Positions 1 through 6,900 of a stretch of DNA of 8,467 nt are shown here, in pieces. The translations under genes and the position numbers were made by a program. Under the pieces are notes generated by a model, which worked only from the letters and a program-made list of their open reading frames with translations, searched no databases and was not told the DNA's origin. Numbering within the stretch: the stretch's first letter is position 1; each line of letters opens with the position of its first letter. The stretch is from Deltaproteobacteria bacterium (lineage in GTDB: Bacteria > Desulfobacterota > UBA8473), in assembly GCA_030643245.1 (NCBI GenBank), contig DAOWME010000127.1:1-8467 (forward strand). The letters run 5' to 3'.

Positions 1-145
1 GAAAACGCAAAACCGCAGGAATAGTCGAACTATTTTGAGGATTTTGTGTTTGAAGATCGGGCAAAGCCTGTCCTCGACCCCGATCGGGGGATGGCCTGAA
101 GATGAGATGCACAAATGGGGAAGTTATTTCGTCCCCGTCCCTTAA
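1..145. other. Noncoding, hairpin-rich leader region
   Basis: No convincing gene is seen here. Several short inverted repeats can be read directly: AATAGT/ACTATT (20-25 and 29-34, 3-nt loop), the perfect 12-bp palindrome CCCCGATCGGGG (78-89), whose left half can also pair with GATCGGG at 55-61, and GGGGA/TCCCC (117-121 and 132-136, 10-nt loop). This density of hairpins in a short noncoding stretch is typical of interspersed repeats in deltaproteobacterial genomes. Whether these belong to one repeat family cannot be shown from a single copy. No sigma-70 or sigma-54 promoter stands out, so the promoter of the downstream regulator gene is either weak, hidden in this region, or further upstream. 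Confidence 0.5.
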
Positions 146-308
146 TATACTTAGCGCGGTCATAATTTGCGGGAATTTCGGCGAGCAATGGGCATCGAGC
201 GCAAGGCGCGAAAGCGCGTAATAGCGTGTCCTGTTGCAAGCTTGAGCAACGCAGCGATCGGTGGTCAGAGCCGGCGAAAAAGCGCAAATTATGACCGCGC
301 TGAGTATA
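146..308. mobile_element. MITE-like element with 26-nt terminal inverted repeats
   Basis: Positions 146-171 and 283-308 are reverse complements over 26 nt with one mismatch (T152 against G302, which would be a G-U wobble in RNA). They enclose 111 nt with no coding potential. Both outer ends read TATA/TATA, compatible with a TA target-site duplication as made by IS630/Tc1-mariner transposases, though this is inference. The interior contains GCGC-GAAA-GCGC (206-217), a GNRA-type hairpin, and GTTGC/GCAAC (233-237 and 246-250). The inner TIR flanks (TTTCG near 176-180 against CGAAA near 275-279) extend the pairing imperfectly. Size, TIRs and lack of a gene fit a non-autonomous miniature transposable element. 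The right end lies 19 nt before the start codon of the response regulator, so the element forms or interrupts its leader. It could instead be a large structured regulatory RNA. Confidence 0.6.
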
Positions 309-327
309 ACCAGAGGGGGGACGGATA

Positions 328-1680
328 ATGACCAGGAATCCGCGGATTCTCATCGTTGATGATGAGGCGGCCATGCGTCAAAGTTTATACGACTGGCTGA
401 GGGAAGATGGTTATGACGTGGATATGGCGGCAAGTGGGGAGGATGCAGTTGCCATGGCCCAGGAAAAAAACTGGGACGTGATTTTACTCGATCTGAAGAT
501 GCCGGGTATGGATGGCCTGGAAACCTTGAAGAGACTGAAGGCAAAGGAAATTGACACAGAGGCGGAGGTGCTTATGATGACAGCCTATGCCACTATAGAT
601 ACCGCTGTTGAGGCCATGAAAGAGGGGGCGTTCAACTATCTGGTTAAGCCGTTTGACCCGGATGAAGTGGAGATGGAGATCAAAAGGATTATCTCGCATA
701 AGGAGTTGATCCTGGAAAATATTCTGCTCCGTCAAACACTCGAAGAGAGATCGGAATACGATGAGATTATCGGAAAAAGCGATGCCATGCAGGAGGTCTT
801 TGAATTGATTTCACATGTGGCAAAGACCGATTCTACAATACTCATAACCGGTGAGAGCGGTACAGGCAAAGAGCTGGTCGCCCAGGCTATCCACGGGAAC
901 AGCTCGCGCTGTTATATGCCTTTTATTGCGGTAAGTTGTGGGGCGTTGCCCGACTCCTTACTGGAAAGCGAACTTTTCGGCTACGAAAGGGGCGCATTTA
1001 CCGGGGCGGAGCATTCAAAGATGGGGCGCTTTGAGATGGCCGATAAAGGCACACTCTTCCTCGATGAGATCGGAGAAATCAGTTTAAAGACCCAAGTGGA
1101 CCTATTGAGGGTCCTGCAGGGAAAGGAGTTCAATCGTCTTGGTGGTCGGGCCGTGATAAAGGTAGACGTGCGAATACTGGCAGCAACCAATCGTGATTTG
1201 AAAAAGGCAATTGAGGAGAACAGGTTTCGCGAGGATCTTTACTATCGCCTGAACGTCATCTCGATCCATATGCCGCCTCTGAGAGAGCGGAAGGAAGATA
1301 TCCCTCTCCTGGCGGAAGCGTTTATTTCAAAATACTGCCTTGAAATGAATAAAGAACGGGTCAAACTTGCGCCTTCCGCTCAGAGGTTGTTAATGGATTA
1401 TGACTGGCCCGGCAATGTGAGAGAATTGGAAAATGTCATTGAAAGGGCGCTGGTGATAGGCCAAGGCAAACGGATCGTACCGGAGGATCTTCCGTTTTCA
1501 CGGAAGGAGTTGTCCCCTGGGACGTTTCCCTCATCGTTAAAGATGATGGAAAAAATACATATCGAAAAAATCCTGGAGAAGAATAGTTGGAACATAATGC
1601 GTGCAGCCCGTGATCTGGATATTGACAGACAAACCCTTTACAATAAGATAGCAAAATACAAGATTGAGAGAAGGGAGTAA
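328..1680 (+). CDS. Sigma-54-dependent response regulator (NtrC/AtoC type)
   Basis: Cytoplasmic two-component transcription activator of 450 residues, the usual length for the family. The N-terminal receiver domain (about 5-120) has the acidic pair D11/D12, phosphoacceptor D55 in LLDLKMPG, T85 and K107. The central AAA+ domain (about 147-375) shows Walker A GESGTGKE (175-182), the sigma-54 contact loop GAFTGA (222-227), Walker B LFLDEIG (243-249) and WPGNVREL with sensor-II R365. A Fis-type helix-turn-helix occupies about 408-447. All key residues are present, so it should hydrolyse ATP and open sigma-54 holoenzyme complexes. The ATG at 328 is preceded by a purine-rich Shine-Dalgarno stretch (AGAGGGGGG, 312-320). 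The archaemetzincin gene starts 12 nt after the stop, probably in one operon. No histidine kinase is in view. A sigma-54 promoter lies about 0.8 kb downstream in front of the GcvH-like gene, making that gene a likely target (inference). Confidence 0.96.
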   Translation: MTRNPRILIVDDEAAMRQSLYDWLREDGYDVDMAASGEDAVAMAQEKNWDVILLDLKMPGMDGLETLKRLKAKEIDTEAEVLMMTAYATIDTAVEAMKEGAFNYLVKPFDPDEVEMEIKRIISHKELILENILLRQTLEERSEYDEIIGKSDAMQEVFELISHVAKTDSTILITGESGTGKELVAQAIHGNSSRCYMPFIAVSCGALPDSLLESELFGYERGAFTGAEHSKMGRFEMADKGTLFLDEIGEISLKTQVDLLRVLQGKEFNRLGGRAVIKVDVRILAATNRDLKKAIEENRFREDLYYRLNVISIHMPPLRERKEDIPLLAEAFISKYCLEMNKERVKLAPSAQRLLMDYDWPGNVRELENVIERALVIGQGKRIVPEDLPFSRKELSPGTFPSSLKMMEKIHIEKILEKNSWNIMRAARDLDIDRQTLYNKIAKYKIERRE

Positions 1681-1692
1681 CCCTAGATCGGT

Positions 1693-2253
1693 TTGTCAAG
1701 ATGTATTACCATATGCCCTATCGGACCCGTGGACGACAAAATCATCGAATACATTGCGGAGCGAATCTCCGCTCGATGCGGTCTAGAATGCAGGGTTTCG
1801 GATGGGATGAAAAATCCTGAATATGCTTACAACGAAGTCCGGCGCCAGTATGATTCAAAGGTGATTTTAAAGCGCCTTATCCAATCCTGTCCTCATGACA
1901 CCTTACGACTTATGGGTGTCACCCATGTGGACCTGTATGTAACCATCCTTAAGTACGTTTTTGGATTGGCTCAGATAGAAGGTCAATGCTCCCTCATCTC
2001 CACACATCGACTTCGTCCCGAGTTTTATGATCAACCATCAAACCCCGATCTTCTATTATCGCGAGTGGAAAAGACCGCAGTGCACGAACTTGGTCACACC
2101 CTCGGCCTCACCCACTGCATGGATAGGCGTTGCGTCATGTCTTCTTCCACCCGTATTGAGCACACGGATCGAAAGGGACCCGACTATTGCCCCACCTGTC
2201 TTGAGCTTTTCAACTGGTATCTCGATAAGCAACTCCCCCATGTTAGTCCTTGA
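1693..2253 (+). CDS. amzA: Archaemetzincin-type zinc metalloprotease (peptidase family M54)
   Basis: A 186-residue protein, close to the usual prokaryotic archaemetzincin length. The diagnostic core is visible: HELGHTLGLTHC (131-142) gives zinc ligands H131, H135 and H141 with catalytic E132. It is followed by C142, C147, the Met-turn candidate M149, and C166/C169 (CPTC), which form the structural zinc knuckle of this family. The spacing matches the M54 signature except that 16 residues rather than 17 separate the Met from the CxxC. No signal peptide or membrane segment is seen, so it is likely cytoplasmic. The start is TTG: an in-frame TAG lies at 1684-1686 and there is no in-frame ATG or GTG before the conserved N-terminal CITICPIGPVDD segment. 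The nearest Shine-Dalgarno-like GGGAG overlaps the end of the regulator gene, so translation may be coupled. Its physiological substrate in bacteria is not known. Confidence 0.9.
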   Translation: MSRCITICPIGPVDDKIIEYIAERISARCGLECRVSDGMKNPEYAYNEVRRQYDSKVILKRLIQSCPHDTLRLMGVTHVDLYVTILKYVFGLAQIEGQCSLISTHRLRPEFYDQPSNPDLLLSRVEKTAVHELGHTLGLTHCMDRRCVMSSSTRIEHTDRKGPDYCPTCLELFNWYLDKQLPHVSP

Positions 2254-2473
2254 GTGTCTAAATATTAGGCACCATGTCTATATTTCCTACAATATCTGAA
2301 TTAGCCAACAAGATTAAGGTGTTAGCTTCGGATTTATCTCTCGTGGGACCCAGTCTGCCGAATCTTTCGGCAGTCAGATGTCTTTCTTTGCCGCGCTTAT
2401 TTTCTGCCTGCCCATAGATAAATATGTAATTAAATCAATTAGTTATGAGTTATTTCAAAGGCCCAATTATCCG
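2254..2473. other. AT-rich intergenic region upstream of the sigma-54 promoter
   Basis: This stretch after the archaemetzincin stop holds no supportable gene. It contains one clear hairpin (2355-2373, listed separately) and several weak AT-rich dyads such as TAATT/AATTA around 2429-2443. Its position immediately upstream of a -24/-12 promoter makes it the place to look for upstream activator sites of a sigma-54 enhancer-binding protein. No tandem pair of identical dyads is obvious by eye. Confidence 0.5.
2355..2373. promoter_or_regulatory. 8-bp inverted repeat: possible activator site or weak terminator
   Basis: CTGCCGAA (2355-2362) and TTCGGCAG (2366-2373) are perfect complements separated by TCT. 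The repeat lies about 100 nt after the archaemetzincin stop and its centre is about 137 nt upstream of the start site predicted for the sigma-54 promoter. That distance suits an enhancer site for an NtrC-type activator. A terminator reading is possible because pyrimidine-rich sequence (TCTTTCTTT) follows, but there are 7 nt between stem and tract and the tract is not pure T. The two readings cannot be separated from sequence alone. Confidence 0.45.
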
Positions 2474-2490
2474 TTGGCATGGCCCTTGCT
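2474..2490 (+). promoter_or_regulatory. Sigma-54 (-24/-12) promoter
   Basis: TTGGCATG-N4-TTGCT matches the sigma-54 consensus TTGGCACG-N4-TTGCA/T at nearly every position, with GG (2476-2477) and GC (2488-2489) separated by exactly 10 nt. The expected transcription start is near 2500, leaving a leader of roughly 80 nt before the GcvH-like gene at 2582. Transcription from such a promoter needs an AAA+ activator carrying the GAFTGA loop, and one is encoded at 328-1680. That this regulator is the one acting here is inference. Confidence 0.85.
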
Positions 2491-2565
2491 ATTAAACTAA
2501 ATACAAATAAGGACATATGCTCTAATTGGAACAGGGGATAAAAAGTAAATGACAAAAAATTCATT

Positions 2566-2575
2566 AAAGGAGGGG
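2566..2575 (+). promoter_or_regulatory. Strong Shine-Dalgarno fixing the GcvH-like start at 2582
   Basis: AAAGGAGGGG ends 6 nt before ATG 2582. An in-frame ATG at 2549 would add 11 residues, but it has only a weaker GGGG (2534-2537) 11 nt upstream. The site at 2566 is close to ideal, so the shorter product is preferred. Confidence 0.75.
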
Positions 2576-2581
2576 ATAGAG

Positions 2582-3511
2582 ATGGAAACAAGACAAAGAA
2601 GGGCGTCGATGAAGATCGTTCCACCTGGAAAGAAGAAATGTATATGGATGGAAGCCGGGGTGGTCTCTTACAAGCTTTGCGACAACAACTATGATTGTTC
2701 CACCTGCGTGTACGATCACGCCATGGAGGTTAAGGTCGCCAGGCACAAGGAAACAATGATGTTGAAACCGCTTGAGGCAACGCCTGAAAAATTCAATGAG
2801 ACTTGGGTGGAGAGGATGATGCAACTCCCCGCTTCAAGACGGAAATGCCGTTATATGATTACGGGCGAGGTTAGCCGCAAAATATGTCCCAATGCTTATG
2901 AGTGCGGAAATTGCTCCTTTGATCAGATGATGCAAGAGCGTGTGCAGTCAGAAGCCCTCCCTGTGCGTGCCACAACTAATGTTGGCGGTTTTGAATTAGC
3001 CGAAGATATCTATTACCATGAGGGACACACCTGGGCAAGGCCTGAATATGGTGGACGAGTCAGAGTGGGTCTCAATGATTTTGGCCAAAAATTGATGGGA
3101 AGGCTCGCCAGGATTGAATTGCCTAGTATTGGTCATGAAGTAAAGCAAGGTGAGAAGGGATTTCAAATACGACGTAACGGGGAATCCGCGCACGTCTTAT
3201 CCCCTATCGACGGCATTGTGGCCGCCACTAACGATAAACTCTTTGACAACCCCGGCCTGATCAACGAATCTCCTTTTGAGAACGGATGGTTATTCGTTGT
3301 TGAGCCAACAAGGCTACGCAAGAATCTGAAGGGCCTCTACTATGGGGAAGATGCCCACACGTTCATGAATGAGGAGAGGGAAAGGCTCTTTTCCATGGCT
3401 CACGATGATCTGAGGATCGCGGCAGACGGCGGTGCATCTGTGGAAGACATCTTTGAAGAACTCGAAGGGAAAAACTGGGCAAAGGTTGTAAAGGCCTTTC
3501 TAAAGACTTGA
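2582..3511 (+). CDS. GcvH-like (lipoyl-domain fold) protein with duplicated Cys4 motif, lacking the lipoyl lysine
   Basis: A 309-residue soluble protein. The N-terminal 120 residues contain two copies of a C-x12-C-x5-C-x2-C motif (C20, C33, C39, C42 and C89, C102, C108, C111), each in the frame KC-x2-M-x2-G-x-VS-x-K-x-C, suggesting two metal or Fe-S sites. Residues about 138-245 align to the glycine cleavage H protein, including GHTWAR, the ELPSIG strand, LSPIDG (206-211), the NP.LINESPFENGWLF segment, and a C-terminal tail. In a gap-free comparison with E. coli GcvH from memory, the position of the lipoylated lysine is Gly200 (RRNGES), and no lysine is nearby on that turn. It therefore should not carry lipoate there. 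The gene has its own sigma-54 promoter and ends in an intrinsic terminator, so it is monocistronic. The HdrA-type neighbour suggests a redox-partner role; true glycine cleavage is unlikely, and the other glycine-cleavage genes are not seen. An extended start at 2549 is possible. Confidence 0.85.
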   Translation: METRQRRASMKIVPPGKKKCIWMEAGVVSYKLCDNNYDCSTCVYDHAMEVKVARHKETMMLKPLEATPEKFNETWVERMMQLPASRRKCRYMITGEVSRKICPNAYECGNCSFDQMMQERVQSEALPVRATTNVGGFELAEDIYYHEGHTWARPEYGGRVRVGLNDFGQKLMGRLARIELPSIGHEVKQGEKGFQIRRNGESAHVLSPIDGIVAATNDKLFDNPGLINESPFENGWLFVVEPTRLRKNLKGLYYGEDAHTFMNEERERLFSMAHDDLRIAADGGASVEDIFEELEGKNWAKVVKAFLKT

Positions 3512-3557
3512 CGCCGATACTCCGGCAGTCTTGTTGAAGGACCAAGGTTGTGATCGC

Positions 3558-3596
3558 AAAGACCTCCCGTTGTTGCAAAGAACGGGAGGTCTTTTT
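3558..3596 (+). terminator. Rho-independent terminator of the GcvH-like gene
   Basis: A perfect 14-bp stem, AAAGACCTCCCGTT (3558-3571) with AACGGGAGGTCTTT (3581-3594), encloses a 9-nt loop and runs into TTTTT (3592-3596). It starts 46 nt after the GcvH-like stop codon. The AAA/TTT ends of the stem give it partial function on the opposite strand too. It separates the GcvH-like transcript from the HdrA fusion gene. Confidence 0.93.
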
Positions 3597-3804
3597 ATTA
3601 TCAGCAACTCTGAAACCTCTGCGATGGATTCCCGGCGAACGGAGCTAGACCTTATTAAGATGGCCAAGCAGTCGAAAAAATCCGACCTGTGCAGTTACAC
3701 AAACCTAGTGTCTTGGAGTGTCTCTGATGATGATTCAATTAACAGGATTGCGTTAAGCGCCGGCAAGCTGTAAACTTGTCCAACTGCACATATCGAAATT
3801 GTTG
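3597..3804. other. Intergenic spacer without recognisable features
   Basis: No supportable gene, RNA or repeat is seen between the terminator and the promoter of the HdrA fusion. A short open frame runs through it from within the terminator region, but it lacks a ribosome site and recognisable protein features. Confidence 0.5.
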
Positions 3805-3833
3805 TTGACAAACCCTGTCAATTTGCGTAGTAT
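3805..3833 (+). promoter_or_regulatory. Sigma-70-type promoter with overlapping palindromes, upstream of the HdrA fusion
   Basis: A perfect -35 box TTGACA (3805-3810) is followed, after exactly 17 nt, by TAGTAT (3828-3833), which matches the -10 consensus at 4 of 6 positions. Two dyads overlap it: TTGACA-N5-TGTCAA (3805-3821), which includes the -35 box itself, and TGCGTA-GTAT-TACGCA (3824-3839), which covers the -10 box. Such placement is typical of repressor operators, but the regulator is not known. The predicted start is near 3840, giving a leader of about 85 nt to the ATG at 3928. Confidence 0.7.
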
Positions 3834-3927
3834 TACGCATTTGTGTCCCTGGAATCGAAAGGATCAGCCTTTTATTATTCTGGGCTAAGAGTGACTATCA
3901 TATCTATTTCTACAGGAGAAAGAAACG

Positions 3928-6900
3928 ATGGCTAAGGATCTAATTGGATCTGTACTGGTTGTGGGCGGCGGGATTGCCGGGATGCAATCCGCTCTTGATT
4001 TAGCGAATTCCGGGTATCATGTATACCTGCTTGAGAAATCCCAGTCCGTTGGCGGGGTCATGGCTCAGCTCGACAAGACCTTTCCCACCAATGACTGTGC
4101 CATGTGAATTATCTCTCCTAAACTGGTCGAGGTCGGCCGGCATATAAATATAGATATCCTTACTGGTTCAAATATTGATAAGATTGAAGGGGAAGAAGGA
4201 AATTTTAGTATAACCCTCAATAGGATTCCGCGTCACATTGATCCGGATAAGTGTACTGCCTGTGGTGATTGCGCCCAGGTCTGTCCTGTAGAGAGACCCA
4301 ATGAATACGATATGAAACTGGGAAGTCGCAAGGCGATTTATATTCAATACCCTCAGGCAATCCCCGGCAGTTTCGCATTGGAAAAACTCGATACTGCGCC
4401 TTGCAGGATGGCCTGTCCTGCCAACATAAATGTGCAGGGTTATGTGGCCATGGTTAAAGTGGGAAAGTACAGGGAAGCTATTGATATCATAATGAAGGAC
4501 CTCCCGTTCCCCGGTGTGCTCGGTCGCATCTGTCCCCACCGTTGTGAACAAAGCTGCCGGCGGCTTGAAGTGGACCAAGCGATTTCCATACGAGAACTCA
4601 AGCGAGTAGCTGCTGATCATGTACAACTAAGCGATATCCCAATACCCGAAATAACACCTAGAGATGAGAAGGTGGCTGTCATAGGCTCAGGCCCTGCCGG
4701 ACTTACCGCTGCATATTTTCTTGCCCTTGACGGGCATAAGGTAATCGTATATGAGTCTATGCCCGAAGCGGGCGGAATGATGCGATACGGTATCCCGGAA
4801 CACCGCCTTCCCAGGTCTGTGCTGGATGCAGAGATAGGAAACCTCAAGCGGTATGGCATAGAGATTCAGACGGATACGGCCATCGGAAAAGACGTTACCA
4901 TTGAGGAACTCAGGGAACACGGGGCGAGTGCGATCTTTTTGGCTATCGGTGCGTGGAAGGGCCTGAAACTCAGGATACCAGGGGAAGAGGGGACAGAAGG
5001 AGTCCCTGATGTTACCTCATTCCTGAGGGAGGTTCATCTGGGGAGGCTGAGGAAACTGGAAGGAAAGGTCGTGGTTATTGGTGGCGGTCATTCAGCTTTG
5101 GATGGCGCACGCGTGGCCCTTCGACTCGGAGCAAGCGAGGTTAACATCATATACCGCCGCTCGAAAACAGAGATGCTCGCTGAACCTGAAGAGATAGAGG
5201 AGACCGAAAAGGAGGGTGTTAAGATTCATTTTCTCGTTGCTCCTTTGAAAATTTCCAGTGAAGGTGGCAAGGTCTCCGGCATCGAATGCATACGAACTCG
5301 CTTGACGGAACCGGATACTACGGGCAGGCGAAAGCCCATCCCCATCGAGGGCTCGGAGTTTTTCATCGAAGCGGATTATATCATCCCTGCCATTGGGCAG
5401 GAACCGGATTGCGAATCCCTCGGTAAAGATCACGGTTTGGAAGTGTCCAAGTGGAATCTCCTGGTAGTTAATCCCGAGACCCTCCAGACGAATATCCCTG
5501 GGGTCTTTGCCGGTGGTGATGCCATTACGGGGCCTGCCACGGTTATAGAGGCGGTTGAAGCGGGGAAAAGATCAGCAAGATATATTTCCAAGTACTTGCG
5601 GGGTGAAGTGCTACCTACCGAATGGCAGGAGGAACCCCCCGTGGGGACTAATTGGACCGAGATGGCTGAAGATGAGCCTGCCAGGGAAAGGGCGGAAATT
5701 CCAACCCTGCCTGTGGAAAAAAGGCTTTCAGTATTTGAAGAGGTTAACCTTGGTATGGACGAAGATGCGGCTCAGAGGGAGGCAGACCGTTGCCTGGACT
5801 GCGGAGGATGCTGTGAATGCTTCCAGTGTGTCACGGCCTGCAAGGCCGAGGCCGTTACCTTTGAGACCCATGCTCAGCAGGAAGAAACAGAGACAATCGA
5901 TGTGGGGTCGGTTATCCTGGCTCCCGGTTTTCAGCCCTTTGATCCCTCTCAGTTTGAAAATTACGGATATGCAAAGCATCCCAATGTAATGACTTCCATG
6001 GAATTCGAAAGAATCCTCTCAGCTACAGGTCCTACTATGGGCCATCTTGTTCGTCTTTCAGACAAAAAGCAACCAACTAAGATTGCATGGCTGCAATGCG
6101 TAGGTTCCAGGGATATTAACCAGTGCGACCATCCTTATTGCTCGTCGGTCTGTTGCATGTATGCCATTAAGGAGGCTGTTATTGCCAAAGAACATTCAGA
6201 GAATGATCTGGATTGCGCCATTTTTTTCATGGATATACGAACCCATGGAAAGGATTTTGAAGGGTATTACAATGATGCGAGGGATAAGCATGGTGTGCGC
6301 TTCCTAAGAAACCGTGTCCATACCGTCACTCCGATCCCCGGAACCGACGACCTTGAAATTCGTTACGTTACGGAAAGCGGAGAGGTGAAGACCGAGGTCT
6401 TTGATCTAGTTGTTTTGTCCGTGGGGATCGAGATATCTCCCGAATCTGTCGCTCTAGCAGAACGGTTGGGCATTGAGCTTACTGAAGGGAATTTTTGCAA
6501 AACTACGACTTTTGAGCCTTGTACGACGTCAAGGGACGGAATATTCGTATGCGGCGCCTTTCAAGGGCCCAAAGATATCCCCGAATCTGTTATGGAAGCC
6601 AGCGCAGCGTCCTGCGGCGCCGCCATAAGCCTGACTCCAGCCCGAGGAACCCTTGTCCAGGAAAAGTCGTTCCCTGATGAGATCGATGTAACGGATCAGT
6701 TGCCCAGGGTGGGGGTCTTCGTGTGTAACTGTGGTATCAACATAGGCGGGATAGCGGATGTTCCAGCCATAGTGGAATACGCAAAAAGTCTGCCCGGTGT
6801 TGTTTATGTGGAAGAGAATCTCTTCACATGCAGCCAGGACACCCAGGACAAGATGGCGGAGGTGATTGAAGAACAGAAACTGAATCGTGTCGTTGTGGCG

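Noticed and set aside
222..238. Sigma-54-like box (TAGCGTG ... TTGCA) before the regulator gene
   Set aside because: The -24 GG is missing and the spacing to GC is off by one, so it is unlikely to function.
30..374. 114-residue open frame on the minus strand
   Set aside because: It overlaps the inverted-repeat element and the start of the regulator gene and has no recognisable domain; arginine- and serine-rich composition fits a chance frame.
2549..2581. Upstream in-frame ATG for the GcvH-like gene
   Set aside because: The ATG at 2582 has a near-ideal Shine-Dalgarno at 6-nt spacing; the 11 extra residues show no conserved motif. Kept as an alternative only.
2582..3511. Genuine glycine cleavage H protein
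   Set aside because: The lipoyl lysine is replaced by glycine, a long cysteine-rich extension is present and no other glycine cleavage gene is nearby.
3531..3773. 80-residue open frame on the plus strand
   Set aside because: It runs through the strong terminator hairpin, lacks a ribosome site and has no recognisable feature.
3928..4107. Pseudogene with nonsense mutation in hdrA
   Set aside because: The stop is UGA at exactly the conserved Cys/Sec residue, a SECIS-like hairpin follows, and no other lesion exists in 1478 codons.
5555..5989. 144-residue open frame on the plus strand
   Set aside because: It lies inside the HdrA fusion in another frame, with composition typical of an out-of-frame shadow.
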